This document shows, one piece after another, positions 8,244 through 16,475 of a stretch of 37,252 bases of DNA. Position 1 is the first letter of the stretch. Each line of letters starts with the position of its first letter. The translations under genes were made by a program, and so were the position numbers. Below the pieces are notes generated by a model. It worked only from the letters and a program-made list of their open reading frames with translations, was not told where the DNA came from and searched no databases. Source of the stretch: an uncultured Eubacterium sp. (GTDB lineage Bacteria; Bacillota_A; Clostridia; Lachnospirales; Lachnospiraceae); assembly GCA_910589045.1 (NCBI GenBank), contig CAJUSH010000037.1, positions 1-37,252 of the forward strand, in the 5' to 3' direction.

Positions 8244-8273
8244 ATCTTCTCCCCATAAAGACTTCGACAGCTC

Positions 8274-10844
8274 TTATCCAAGCCTGCCGCAGCACTGCTT
8301 ATACTTCTTGCCACTTCCGCAGGGGCACGGGTCGTTCGGGTAAACCTTCTTCGCCTCTCGCTTTTTCGGCGCTGCCGCCAGGGACTCGTCCTTGTTCGTT
8401 CCCGTCACCTTTGCAACCTGCTCACGCTCTACCTTCTGCTCCACCTTCACATGGAACAAAAGCTTTAAGGTGTCCTCCGTGATCGCCGCTGTCATGGCAT
8501 CAAACATCTCAAAGCCCGCCAGCTTATATTCCACAAGGGGATCCCGCTGTGCAAAGGACTGTAATCCGATGCCCTGGCGCAGCTGATCCATATCGTCGAT
8601 ATGAGCCATCCACTTGCGGTCGATCGCCTTTAGGAGAACGACGCGCTCGAGCTCCCGCACGGCCTCCGCCTCCGGGAACTCCGCCTCCTTCGCCTCGTAG
8701 AGCTTTACCGCACGCTCCTTTAAGATGTGCTTTAACTCCTTTGTATTCTTGTAATCCTGAACCTCCTCCGCTGTCACCGGCTCCATCGGAATAACCGGGA
8801 AAATGATCTGGTTGAGCTCGGTAATATTCCACTCCTCCTGCGGCAGGTCATCCGAAATACATGTGTCCACCGCATTTTCCACGAAATCCGTCATCATCTT
8901 ATAGATGGCATCGCGCATACTCTCGCCGTTTAAGACGCGGGCACGCTCCTCGTAAATGATCTCACGCTGGTCATTGTTGACCTGATCGTAATCCAGCAGA
9001 TTTTTACGGATACCGAAGTTGTTGCTCTCGATCTTCATCTGCGCCTTCTCGATGGCGTTGGTGAGCATTTTATGCTGGATCTCCTCGCCCTCGGGAACGC
9101 CCAGTGCGTTAAACATGCTCATGAGCTTCTCGGAACCGAACAGACGCATCAGATCGTCCTCCAGGGAAATATAAAACTTGGACTCGCCGGGATCTCCCTG
9201 ACGACCGGAACGTCCGCGGAGCTGGTTGTCAATACGGCGTGACTCGTGCCGCTCCGTACCGATAATCTTTAATCCCCCGGCCGCTACCGATTCCTCGTCC
9301 AGCTTGATATCCGTTCCGCGGCCCGCCATGTTTGTGGCAATCGTAACCGTGCCGTGCTCACCCGCATGGGAGACGATCTCCGCCTCCATCTCATGGAACT
9401 TCGCATTCAATACCTGATGCTTGATGCCCTCCTTGTTCAGCATCTTCGAGAGCAGCTCGGACGTCTCGATCGTGATCGTACCTACCAGCACCGGCTGTCC
9501 CTTCTCATGGGAAGCGCGCACATCCTCCACAACCGCGCGGAATTTTTCTTTTTTGGTCTTGTACACGGCATCCTGGTGATCCACACGGATAACCGGACGG
9601 TTTGTGGGAACCTCCACAACGTCCATCCCGTAAATATCGCGGAACTCCTTCTCCTCGGTGAGCGCCGTACCGGTCATGCCTGACTTTTTCTCGAATTTAT
9701 TAAAGAAATTCTGGAACGTGATCGTCGCCAGTGTGCGGCTCTCACGCTTTACCTTCACATGCTCCTTCGCCTCGATCGCCTGATGCAGACCGTCGGAGTA
9801 ACGGCGGCCCGGCATGATACGTCCGGTGAACTCGTCCACGATGAGCACCTCGTCGTCCTTTACCACATAATCCTTATCCCGGAACATCAGATTGTGCGCG
9901 CGCAGCGCCAGAATGATGTTGTGCTGGATCTCCAGATTTTCCGCGTCCGCAAGGTTCTCGATCTTGAAAAACTGCTCCACCTTTGCCACGCCGTCGGCGG
10001 TGAGGTTTACAACCTTGTCCTTCTCATTGACGATGAAGTCCCCGCTCTCCTCGATCTCCACACCCATGATGGCATCCATCTTGTTAAATTCGCCGCTGGC
10101 CTCGCCGCGCTGCATCTGGCGCGCCAGGATATCGCACGCCTCGTAAAGCCGCGTGGACTTGCCGCTCTGTCCGGATATAATCAGCGGTGTCCGGGCCTCG
10201 TCAATAAGCACGGAGTCAACCTCATCGATGATGACGTAGTGCAGTCCGCGCTGTACCAGCTGTTCTTTATAAATAACCATATTGTCACGCAGGTAATCAA
10301 AGCCAAGCTCGTTATTTGTAACATAGGTGATATCGCAGTTATACTGCTCCCGGCGCTCGTCGTTATCCATGCTGTTTAAGACACAGCCAACCTTAAGGCC
10401 CAAAAACTCATGGATCTGCCCCATCTCGTCGGCGTCACGCTTTGCCAGATAGTCGTTGACCGTCACGATATGGACGCCCTGTCCCGCCAGTGCATTCAGA
10501 TAGGCAGGCAGTGTCGCCACCAGTGTTTTTCCCTCACCGGTACGCATCTCCGCGATTCGCCCCTGATGAAGCACGATACCGCCCAGAAGCTGCACGCGGT
10601 AGTGCTCCAGCCCCAGAACGCGGACGGATGCCTCCCGCACCAGGGCGTATGCCTCCACCAGAAGGTCGTCCAGCGTTTCACCCTGGGCGAGACGCTCCTT
10701 AAACTCCTTTGTTTTCGCCGCCATCTCCTCATCGGAGAGTGCCTGCATCGCGGGCCGCAGCGCTTCGATTTTGTCAACCAGGGGCGTGATGCGCTTGATC
10801 TCACGCTCACTGTGGGTTCCAAACATCTTTTCTATAAGACTCAT
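8274..10844 (-). CDS. secA: preprotein translocase subunit SecA
   Basis: SecA is the ATPase motor that drives unfolded proteins through the SecYEG channel. This 856-residue copy has the complete layout: a DEAD-type nucleotide-binding domain with Walker A at 102-107 (TGEGKT) and the DEVD box in YVIIDEVDS. Next come the preprotein cross-linking domain, NBD2 with the AGRGTDIKL and RIDNQLRGRSGRQGDPG motifs, and the helical wing and scaffold. The C-terminal SEC-C zinc motif is CPCGSGKKYKQCCG, which in other bacteria binds SecB and ribosomes. AGGAG lies 6 nt before the ATG. Length and motifs are normal for a Clostridia SecA1. Confidence 0.98.
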   Translation of the reverse strand: MSLIEKMFGTHSEREIKRITPLVDKIEALRPAMQALSDEEMAAKTKEFKERLAQGETLDDLLVEAYALVREASVRVLGLEHYRVQLLGGIVLHQGRIAEMRTGEGKTLVATLPAYLNALAGQGVHIVTVNDYLAKRDADEMGQIHEFLGLKVGCVLNSMDNDERREQYNCDITYVTNNELGFDYLRDNMVIYKEQLVQRGLHYVIIDEVDSVLIDEARTPLIISGQSGKSTRLYEACDILARQMQRGEASGEFNKMDAIMGVEIEESGDFIVNEKDKVVNLTADGVAKVEQFFKIENLADAENLEIQHNIILALRAHNLMFRDKDYVVKDDEVLIVDEFTGRIMPGRRYSDGLHQAIEAKEHVKVKRESRTLATITFQNFFNKFEKKSGMTGTALTEEKEFRDIYGMDVVEVPTNRPVIRVDHQDAVYKTKKEKFRAVVEDVRASHEKGQPVLVGTITIETSELLSKMLNKEGIKHQVLNAKFHEMEAEIVSHAGEHGTVTIATNMAGRGTDIKLDEESVAAGGLKIIGTERHESRRIDNQLRGRSGRQGDPGESKFYISLEDDLMRLFGSEKLMSMFNALGVPEGEEIQHKMLTNAIEKAQMKIESNNFGIRKNLLDYDQVNNDQREIIYEERARVLNGESMRDAIYKMMTDFVENAVDTCISDDLPQEEWNITELNQIIFPVIPMEPVTAEEVQDYKNTKELKHILKERAVKLYEAKEAEFPEAEAVRELERVVLLKAIDRKWMAHIDDMDQLRQGIGLQSFAQRDPLVEYKLAGFEMFDAMTAAITEDTLKLLFHVKVEQKVEREQVAKVTGTNKDESLAAAPKKREAKKVYPNDPCPCGSGKKYKQCCGRLG

Positions 10845-10990
10845 ACAATACTCCTAACTGTATCCGGTAACCGACGTTACCTTTATTAAATGTTCTCTAA
10901 TTCGCACATTATCTGTTTTATATTAACACGGTTCGCTGATTTCTACAAGTGGTAGGACGATGAAGCTTTTATGAAAATTTTATGAACGAT

Positions 10991-11021
10991 AGCCCGATTC
11001 AGCCTTCGGCTTCATAGTTAC
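10991..11021. repeat. REP-like imperfect palindrome (weak copy)
   Basis: Minus strand CGTAACTATGAAGCCGAAGG followed by CTGAAT resembles one arm and the core of the stronger palindrome at 37200..37235, which begins GTTACTATGAGCGGCTCC. An AGCC-TTC-GGCT hairpin forms the core. The outer arm is not conserved on one side. Confidence 0.3.
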
Positions 11022-11033
11022 GGAATCCGCGTC

Positions 11034-11062
11034 TTGACTTTCCCGTCACAGACGGGTACAAT
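11034..11062 (+). promoter_or_regulatory. sigma-A promoter of TSCPD gene with dyad in spacer
   Basis: TTGACT, a 17-bp spacer and TACAAT lie upstream of the gene at 11099. Inside the spacer is a perfect 6-bp inverted repeat, CCCGTC-ACA-GACGGG (11042..11056). It covers nearly the whole spacer, so a regulator bound there would contact the promoter between its two boxes. Confidence 0.7.
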
Positions 11063-11098
11063 AACCTCAATCTACATTATTTTGAAGGGGGAATTTCC

Positions 11099-11356
11099 AT
11101 GAGCTACGTATATAAGACAAAGGGAACCTGCTCCACACAAATCGAGCTGGATCTGGAAGGCGACGTTGTTCACAACGTAAAATTTACCGGCGGCTGCCAC
11201 GGCAACCTGCAGGCAATCCCCGCCCTCGTGGAGGGCATGACCATCGACGAGATCGAGCAGCGCATCGGCGGCATCCGCTGCGGCTTCAAGCCCACCTCCT
11301 GCGGTGATCAGCTCGCGAAGGCGTGCCGGGAGGCATATGAGCAAAGCCGAAAATAA
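11099..11356 (+). CDS. TSCPD domain protein, TIGR03905 type
   Basis: This 85-residue protein belongs to the small TSCPD-domain family (TIGR03905) common in Clostridia. The domain is otherwise found at the C-terminus of some ribonucleotide reductases. It has the paired-Cys pattern GTCST near residue 10, GGCHGN near 33 and CGFKPTSCGDQLA toward the C-terminus. The last corresponds to the 'TSCPDQLA' motif, here with Gly in place of Pro. The Cys residues suggest metal or redox binding, but no function is established that I know of. A consensus promoter lies upstream and a strong terminator follows at 11407, so it is probably a single-gene transcript. GGGGG lies before the ATG. Confidence 0.85.
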   Translation: MSYVYKTKGTCSTQIELDLEGDVVHNVKFTGGCHGNLQAIPALVEGMTIDEIEQRIGGIRCGFKPTSCGDQLAKACREAYEQSRK

Positions 11357-11406
11357 CCAAAATACATGAAAAATTCTGCTGCCAGGAATTTCCTGTTATG
11401 GCAACG

Positions 11407-11440
11407 AAAGACGGCGCCGCTTTCCCGGTGCCGTCTTTTA
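11407..11440 (+). terminator. intrinsic terminator after TSCPD gene
   Basis: AAAGACGGC pairs with GCCGTCTTT in a long GC-rich stem with a CTTTC-type loop and a T-run at its end. One mismatch interrupts the stem. It lies 50 nt after the stop codon. Confidence 0.8.
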
Positions 11441-11517
11441 TTCCGTGCGTATGCTCCTGATCTATAAATCATCGCAGGTGACTATCCGCCATCCATTGCC
11501 TTACAGCCGGGCCCCTG

Positions 11518-12180
11518 CTACGTATTCACCCCCGGCTTTCCGGGATTTTTGCTGCGCTCCCGCAGCTCTTCCATCTTGTTCTGCACATATTGTGTCCATG
11601 CGGGATCCGGGGAGAGGATGCGCGCACCGAACTTATAAATACCGCCCTGATGCTCCGTCTGGCGCAGAATATGCACGCGCATAATGACGTGCATGCTCTG
11701 CTGCGCGTCCTCAAAAATCAGGCTGCAGGCTGTCCAGTCCCGCTCCGGAACCGACTGGTGGCACAGAAAGCCGATGCCGTTCTCACAGTAATTGCGCACA
11801 ATGATCTCCCGCTCCTTATCGTCGCTGACCGAGCGCAGCGTTGCATTCATCTCCGTCTGGACACGAGGCTCACTGCGCCGGTTGACGCGAACGCTGGGGC
11901 GCTTTGTCGTCAGAACATGGCAGAGCTTGCTCTGATACCGGTCCCTGCGGATCCGGCAGCCGCTCCAGCCGAGCACCTGCTTCTTTTCATTTACAAAAAA
12001 TGCCAGTATCTGTATTTTATCGCTGGAAAAATCCACAAGCTGCCCATTGTGCTTGATCGGTGTCAGAAACAGCCCGTCGTCCCTCGTCGCCACCACGATC
12101 GCCGTGCACTCAAATCTCATCTCGTTCTGGCACACACGGATCTGAACCGTTGTATTAACCGGTATTTCCCCTATCTTCAT
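11518..12180 (-). CDS. PilZ domain protein (YcgR-like)
   Basis: The 220-residue product has an N-terminal YcgR-like beta domain (about 1-95) and a C-terminal PilZ domain (about 100-205). The cyclic-di-GMP binding signatures are partly visible: the RxxxR motif in NRRSEPR near residue 105-110, and a NYCENG stretch in the place of the usual [D/N]xSxxG, with Cys replacing Ser. PilZ proteins bind cyclic-di-GMP and adjust motility or surface polymers. No flagellar genes are in this window, so its partner is not visible. GGAGGAG precedes the ATG, and a good promoter lies upstream. The C-terminal KNPGKPGVNT tail is probably disordered. Confidence 0.85.
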   Translation of the reverse strand: MKIGEIPVNTTVQIRVCQNEMRFECTAIVVATRDDGLFLTPIKHNGQLVDFSSDKIQILAFFVNEKKQVLGWSGCRIRRDRYQSKLCHVLTTKRPSVRVNRRSEPRVQTEMNATLRSVSDDKEREIIVRNYCENGIGFLCHQSVPERDWTACSLIFEDAQQSMHVIMRVHILRQTEHQGGIYKFGARILSPDPAWTQYVQNKMEELRERSKNPGKPGVNT

Positions 12181-12225
12181 CGTATGTCTCCTCCGTTTTC
12201 AAACATAATAATTCCGAACATTTAA

Positions 12226-12254
12226 ATTTTACCTTATGTTATGCCATTTTGCAA
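12226..12254 (-). promoter_or_regulatory. sigma-A-like promoter of PilZ gene
   Basis: Minus strand TTGCAA, a 17-bp spacer and TAAAAT lie 46 nt upstream of the PilZ start. Confidence 0.5.
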
Positions 12255-12332
12255 ATACTGCATGAATAAAAGTTCCCGCCCCCACTTATACTGTTACTGT
12301 TCGCATAAAAAGCAAAGCAAAAGGAGGTCATC

Positions 12333-12593
12333 ATGAGAAGCGAATCTACAAAAAACGTATGTAAACGGGAAGTCTCTTACCGGGATGTGTTCGACCAGTC
12401 ACTCTACGACGAAGCGATCTACGACGAATATCCCGATTTGCAGTACTCCGCCATCTCCGAGGGCGCAGACGCAAAGGACATCTACTATCACATGGCAAAG
12501 GAGCTGCCGCCCCGCCGCCTCGGAAAACAGGAGGAGCTGACCGAAGCACAGAAGCTTTCCAAGCTTGGCGCTTCCTCCGCAAAAATCACGTAA
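12333..12593 (+). CDS. small unrecognised protein
   Basis: This 86-residue protein has no family I recognise. It is acidic in the middle (Asp- and Glu-rich around 15-50) and ends in basic, helical sequence (EELTEAQKLSKLGASSAKIT). There is no signal peptide or membrane segment. AAAGGAGG lies 6 nt before the ATG. Its TAA overlaps the region of the next gene's ribosome site and the DUF421 gene follows 11 nt later, so the two are co-translated neighbours. A partner or chaperone for the membrane protein is possible but not shown. The first residues contain the only two basic clusters. Confidence 0.7.
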   Translation: MRSESTKNVCKREVSYRDVFDQSLYDEAIYDEYPDLQYSAISEGADAKDIYYHMAKELPPRRLGKQEELTEAQKLSKLGASSAKIT

Positions 12594-12604
12594 GGAGACC
12601 TGCC

Positions 12605-13315
12605 ATGACAAAAGAAATCGGTTCCGTAACAATATTAGCCATCTCCTCGGTCATCGTGCTCTTCCTGCTGACAAAGCTCATGGGCTACCGTCAAATGTCC
12701 CAGATGAGCCTTTTCGACTACATTAACGGCATTACCATCGGCTCCATTGCCGCAGAGATGGCAACCGACCTGGAGAACTATCACCTGCCCCTCACCGCGA
12801 TGATCGTCTACGGCCTCGCCGCGGTCTGCCTCTCCTGGATCTCGCAGAAATCCATGTCCGCACGCCGTTTTTTAAACGGGAAGCCCCTCATTCTGCTGCA
12901 CCACGATACACTCTATGAGGAAAATCTGAAAAAAGCAAAGATTGATCTGAACGAATTTTTAGAGCAGTGCCGGGTCAGCGGCTACTTTGATATTGCCCAG
13001 CTCCAAACCGTAATCCTTGAGGGGAACGGTAAGCTGAGCTTCCTTCCGAAGGCAGAGGAACGCCCGGCGACACCCGCGGATTTAAACCTGACCCCCGACG
13101 CGGAGGATATGACTGCGGCCCTCGTCCTGGACGGACACATCATGGAAAAAAATCTGCGCCACTCCGGCAAGGACAAAAAGTGGCTCACAGCCCACTTAAG
13201 CGATCTCGGGTATCCGGACACCAAAGAGGTGCTGCTTGCCACCTGTGATTTAAACAATAAGCTGACCGTGTTCGCGAAAAACCGCGGTGAGCATGCAAGT
13301 GATATTTTAAATTAA
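12605..13315 (+). CDS. DUF421 (YetF-like) membrane protein
   Basis: The 236-residue product matches the DUF421/YetF family. Two or three membrane segments (about 5-25, 40-75) include LFDYINGITIGSIAAEMATD, the typical conserved loop. A cytoplasmic YetF domain follows (about 95-235), rich in charged residues and containing FDIAQLQTVILEGNG. The function is not settled. Family members in Bacillus and Clostridium are often linked to sporulation or stress. It is co-oriented with the 86-residue protein, and GGAGA precedes the ATG. Downstream is a convergent hairpin before map. Length is normal for the family. Confidence 0.85.
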   Translation: MTKEIGSVTILAISSVIVLFLLTKLMGYRQMSQMSLFDYINGITIGSIAAEMATDLENYHLPLTAMIVYGLAAVCLSWISQKSMSARRFLNGKPLILLHHDTLYEENLKKAKIDLNEFLEQCRVSGYFDIAQLQTVILEGNGKLSFLPKAEERPATPADLNLTPDAEDMTAALVLDGHIMEKNLRHSGKDKKWLTAHLSDLGYPDTKEVLLATCDLNNKLTVFAKNRGEHASDILN

Positions 13316-13324
13316 GCCAAGCTT

Positions 13325-13373
13325 TGCCATGCCATCAGGGTTTAGCCGCCTTCGGCGGTTTCCCCGCATGGCA
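13325..13373. terminator. convergent stem-loop between DUF421 gene and map
   Basis: TGCCATGC pairs with GCATGGCA, and inside lies CCGCC-TTC-GGCGG, giving an extended hairpin between the two convergent genes. The T-run is poor on both strands, so it is a structural terminator candidate rather than a textbook one. Confidence 0.5.
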
Positions 13374-13390
13374 TTGTCCCGGTCTGATAT

Positions 13391-14311
13391 CTAATAGCTC
13401 AGCACCTCTGCCCCATCCTCGGTGACGAGCACCATATACTCCCACTGGGCCGAGGGCATGCCGTCCTCGGTGTACGCCGTCCATCCGTTGGCATCGTCAA
13501 TAAAAATATCAGCCTTTCCCATGTTCACCATCGGCTCGATTGTAAAGATCATGCCCGGCACCATGAGCATCTCCTCGCCGCGCCTGCTGTTATAGCTTAC
13601 CCACGGGTCCTCGTGGAACTCCAGCCCGACGCCATGCCCGCCGATCTCCCGGACAACCGTATAGCCGTTTTCAAAGGCGTGGTCATGGACCGCCTGTCCC
13701 ATATCCCCCAGAAAGCCCCAGGGCTTTACCTGCGAAAGACCAATATCGCAGCACTCCTTCGTGACCTCCACCAGACGCTTTTTCTCCGGGCTGACATTTC
13801 CGATGCAGAACATGCGGGAGGAATCCGAAAAATAGCCGTTTAAGATTGTAGAACAGTCTACATTGATAATGTCCCCCTCCTTCAATATCACCTTATCGTC
13901 GGGAATTCCGTGGCACACCTGATTGTTGACGGAGGTGCACACACTCTTCGGATAATTCTGATAGTGCAAAGGTGCGGGAATTCCGCCCATCTTCGTTGTC
14001 AGGTCATACACCCACGTATCGATCTGCTGGGTCGAAATGCCCTCCTTGATGTGTTCCGCTACATAATCCAGCACGGCAATATTGATCTTTGCACTCTGGC
14101 GGATCCCCGCGATCTGGTCGGAATTTTTGATGATCGAACGGTCCGGCACCAGATGCCCCTCATTCTGAATCATCTGGATCCGGTCGTCCATCGCCATATG
14201 GCACTGCTTGTACTTTCTGCCGCTCTTACACCAGCAGGGATCGTTGCGTCCGATTTTAATCGGCTTTCGGTTCATTGGCTTCTTGCTTATTCGGTTACAT
14301 TGCAAATTCAT
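13391..14311 (-). CDS. map: methionine aminopeptidase with N-terminal SEC-C motif
   Basis: This type I methionine aminopeptidase removes the initiator Met from new proteins using two metal ions. Family metal-ligand segments are visible: NVDCS, SDSSRM, GHGVGLEFHEDPW, TIEPM and TEDG near the end. It is 306 residues, longer than the roughly 250-residue core. The extra N-terminus contains a SEC-C zinc motif (GRNDPCWCKSGRKYKQCH, about 23-40) like that at the end of SecA, which may tether it to the ribosome. The last motif residues are CH rather than CC. I chose the first ATG; GGGAG lies 11 nt upstream. It lies 24 nt after a lipoprotein gene on the same strand. Confidence 0.95.
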   Translation of the reverse strand: MNLQCNRISKKPMNRKPIKIGRNDPCWCKSGRKYKQCHMAMDDRIQMIQNEGHLVPDRSIIKNSDQIAGIRQSAKINIAVLDYVAEHIKEGISTQQIDTWVYDLTTKMGGIPAPLHYQNYPKSVCTSVNNQVCHGIPDDKVILKEGDIINVDCSTILNGYFSDSSRMFCIGNVSPEKKRLVEVTKECCDIGLSQVKPWGFLGDMGQAVHDHAFENGYTVVREIGGHGVGLEFHEDPWVSYNSRRGEEMLMVPGMIFTIEPMVNMGKADIFIDDANGWTAYTEDGMPSAQWEYMVLVTEDGAEVLSY

Positions 14312-14335
14312 GTTCGTTCATTCTCCCGGTATTTT

Positions 14336-15004
14336 TTATTCATTCAGCAATGTCACATGTCCCATGGAGACACCCTCCCAGACGTTGCTTTTGATCTTGT
14401 ACGTATGCTCCTCCAGCAGCTTTTCGTATGCGGCCCCCTCCGCGTTATAGTCCTCCGTCGGAACGCCGTCCATCGCCGCGATCAGCTCCTGGTACACCTG
14501 CGCCAGCGCCATCCGCAGCAGCGTCTCCTCCAGCTCCTCCTTCGTGACGCCAAGGCGCTCCTGCGCAGTCTCCCCGATATCCATCCAGAAATCGTCGCAC
14601 CGGCTTTTTGCATACCGGATCTGCGCTTCGTCCAGCTCCATCCCCATCGACACGGCGCGCTCGTACAGTATAAAATCATGGATGGCGAGATTCATCGCCT
14701 CCGTTCTGGCCCTCACCCGCACAAAATGCCCGTTCATATGGGTATTCCAATATGCATTGGGATTTTCCGCGTCGTATAAAAGCGCCTGCTCCTGTATCAG
14801 CTGCTCCTCATAGGCGACATAAAAAGCAAACGCCCGCAGCGGATACTCCTGCCCGTCCAGAACCAGCGCCGTCTCATCCAGATGCTCGTTAAAAACGATC
14901 GTTTTCTGCCGTACACCGCAGCCGCCCAGACACAGGATGATGCACAGGAGCACTGCCGCAGACAGGCAGCGGCCGCAAAGCCGGCTAAAATATGTTTCTC
15001 TCAT
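14336..15004 (-). CDS. lipoprotein resembling SurA/PrsA chaperone domain
   Basis: A 222-residue lipoprotein with a lipobox at LGGC (Cys about residue 29) following a hydrophobic segment. The mature part is almost all helix and resembles the N-terminal chaperone region of SurA/PrsA foldases: LVLDGQEYPLRAFAFY, then YDAENPNAYW. It lacks a parvulin (PPIase) domain, so it may be a holdase or a decayed foldase. It sits between the NlpC/P60 gene (41 nt upstream) and map, and probably helps exported proteins fold on the outside of the membrane. GGGAAG precedes the ATG. The family assignment is by pattern, not by a search. Confidence 0.65.
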   Translation of the reverse strand: MRETYFSRLCGRCLSAAVLLCIILCLGGCGVRQKTIVFNEHLDETALVLDGQEYPLRAFAFYVAYEEQLIQEQALLYDAENPNAYWNTHMNGHFVRVRARTEAMNLAIHDFILYERAVSMGMELDEAQIRYAKSRCDDFWMDIGETAQERLGVTKEELEETLLRMALAQVYQELIAAMDGVPTEDYNAEGAAYEKLLEEHTYKIKSNVWEGVSMGHVTLLNE

Positions 15005-15045
15005 AGCTTGTCTTCCCTTAATCGTAACTGCCCGCTTCCTATGTA

Positions 15046-16338
15046 TTACAGCACGCGGCGCACCGCAAGAATGGTCCGGTAGGTCGCCGTCTGCGTGGCG
15101 ATCCCGACTGCCGTGCTCTGCGCACCGACAATCCGTCCGCCGCCGATGTAGATGGCCACGTGCCCGCTGTAGCAGATCAGGTCGCCGGGCTGTGCGTTGC
15201 TGTAACTGACACCCTGCCCGCAGCTGCGCAGGGAATAGGAGCTGTGGGGCAGGCTGATCCCGAAGTGCCCGAATACGCTCATCACAAAGCCCGAACAGTC
15301 ACAGCCGTTCGTCAGGCTCGTACCGCCCCAGACATAAGGGTTTCCCACAAACTGCAGGGCGTAATTTACAACCTCCTGCCCGCTGATGTTTGTCCGATAA
15401 TCGGGGTTCGCGCCGCCCGCGTCGGCATCACCCCCGGAGCTGCCGCCGGAGCTTCCCCCGGAGCTGCCGCCGGAATTATTTCCCTGGTTGGCGGCTGCTG
15501 CGGCCTCCTGCCGGCGCCGCTCCTCTTCTTTCCTGCGCTCTTCCTCCTGTCTGCGGCGCTCCTCCTCGCGGCGGCGTTCTTCCTCCTCCGCTGCGATGCG
15601 CGCCTGCTCTGCCACGATAATGTCGTTCTGCTCCTTGATGGTCTGCTTGTACTGCGCCGCAAGCCGCTCGGCCTGTGCCAGCTTCGCGTCAAAGTCACCC
15701 ATCGTGCCGCGCTTATTCGCGATCATCGTCTCCAGCTCTTCGGACTGATGCTCCTGGTTTTCCTTCAGGGCAACCATTTCCTGCTGCTCCTCCTCCAGCG
15801 TGCTTTTCAGATCCGCCACCTGCTTTACGGTGTCCTGGTACTCGTTGAGCATGCCCCGGTCATAGTCGTAAATCTGGTTAAAATATTCCACACGGTTCAG
15901 GAAATCCGACATGCTCCCAGCGCCAAGCAGGGACTCGATCAGCGCATTATCGCCCCGCTCATACATAAAGCGTATCCGCTTTTTCATGCTCTCATACTGC
16001 TTTTTCTCGGTCTCCTGCGCCTGTTCCAGGTCATCGGCCGCTTTCCCGATGTCCGTCTCCTTCTGCGCGATCTCGTCCTTGAGCACCTCAATATCCAACA
16101 GCAGTGCTACCAGCTCCGAATCCAGGGAATCAATCTCCTTCTGCAGGGCTTCCTGTTCCTTTTCGATACTCGAGATCTGCCCCTTTGTCTCGTCAAGCTG
16201 CCCCTTTGCCTCATTGATTTTATCCTTCGCATCCTGAATGGCCGTTGCGTTCACATTCGTATTCTGTACCATCCCAACCGCAAATGCGCACACAAGCGCC
16301 GCCGCCATCAGTCGTTTTTTGTTTCTCACACGTATCAT
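15046..16338 (-). CDS. NlpC/P60 peptidoglycan hydrolase with coiled coil
   Basis: The 430-residue protein has a signal peptide (about 1-29). A long coiled coil (about 32-260, EAKGQLDETK, KEQEALQKEIDSLD) precedes a glutamate/arginine-rich stretch and a Gly/Ser-rich linker. A C-terminal NlpC/P60 domain follows, with Cys348 in CDCSGF and His393 in SGHVAIYIGG. It probably cuts peptide cross-links in the cell wall, as in the PcsB/CwlO-type proteins that divide cells. I start at 16338 because GGAGG lies 6 nt upstream; the longer in-frame start has no ribosome site. A consensus promoter and a structured leader precede it. Confidence 0.93.
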   Translation of the reverse strand: MIRVRNKKRLMAAALVCAFAVGMVQNTNVNATAIQDAKDKINEAKGQLDETKGQISSIEKEQEALQKEIDSLDSELVALLLDIEVLKDEIAQKETDIGKAADDLEQAQETEKKQYESMKKRIRFMYERGDNALIESLLGAGSMSDFLNRVEYFNQIYDYDRGMLNEYQDTVKQVADLKSTLEEEQQEMVALKENQEHQSEELETMIANKRGTMGDFDAKLAQAERLAAQYKQTIKEQNDIIVAEQARIAAEEEERRREEERRRQEEERRKEEERRRQEAAAAANQGNNSGGSSGGSSGGSSGGDADAGGANPDYRTNISGQEVVNYALQFVGNPYVWGGTSLTNGCDCSGFVMSVFGHFGISLPHSSYSLRSCGQGVSYSNAQPGDLICYSGHVAIYIGGGRIVGAQSTAVGIATQTATYRTILAVRRVL

Positions 16339-16368
16339 AAAATTCCTCCCTGCAGGCTTTCCTCTTGC

Positions 16369-16443
16369 ACAACAATCCCGGCGGGCAGGAATCTGCGGCC
16401 CGCCGACGGCACCGCTAACAGCGGAATCTGCCTGAACTGTTGT
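16369..16443 (-). promoter_or_regulatory. structured nlpC leader (three possible helices)
   Basis: On the transcribed strand, ACAACA (16443..16438) can pair with TGTTGT (16374..16369). Inside lie CCGCT-GTT-AGCGG (16424..16412) and GGCGGGC...GCCCGCC (16404..16380). Together they would make a three-way junction in the 5' UTR. The start site predicted from the promoter falls at its base. It matches no riboswitch class I know. Confidence 0.4.
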
Positions 16444-16446
16444 TAT

Positions 16447-16475
16447 AGTATAGCACGCGCGCGAATGAATTTCAA
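16447..16475 (-). promoter_or_regulatory. sigma-A promoter of NlpC/P60 gene
   Basis: TTGAAA, a 17-bp spacer and TATACT with an upstream TG form an extended -10. The -35 box overlaps the stop codon of the SPOCS-LysM gene. Confidence 0.7.

Noticed and set aside
16339..16446. c-di-AMP or c-di-GMP riboswitch before the NlpC/P60 gene
   Set aside because: The leader is too short and lacks the conserved cores of either class that I could recognise, so it is reported only as a structured leader.
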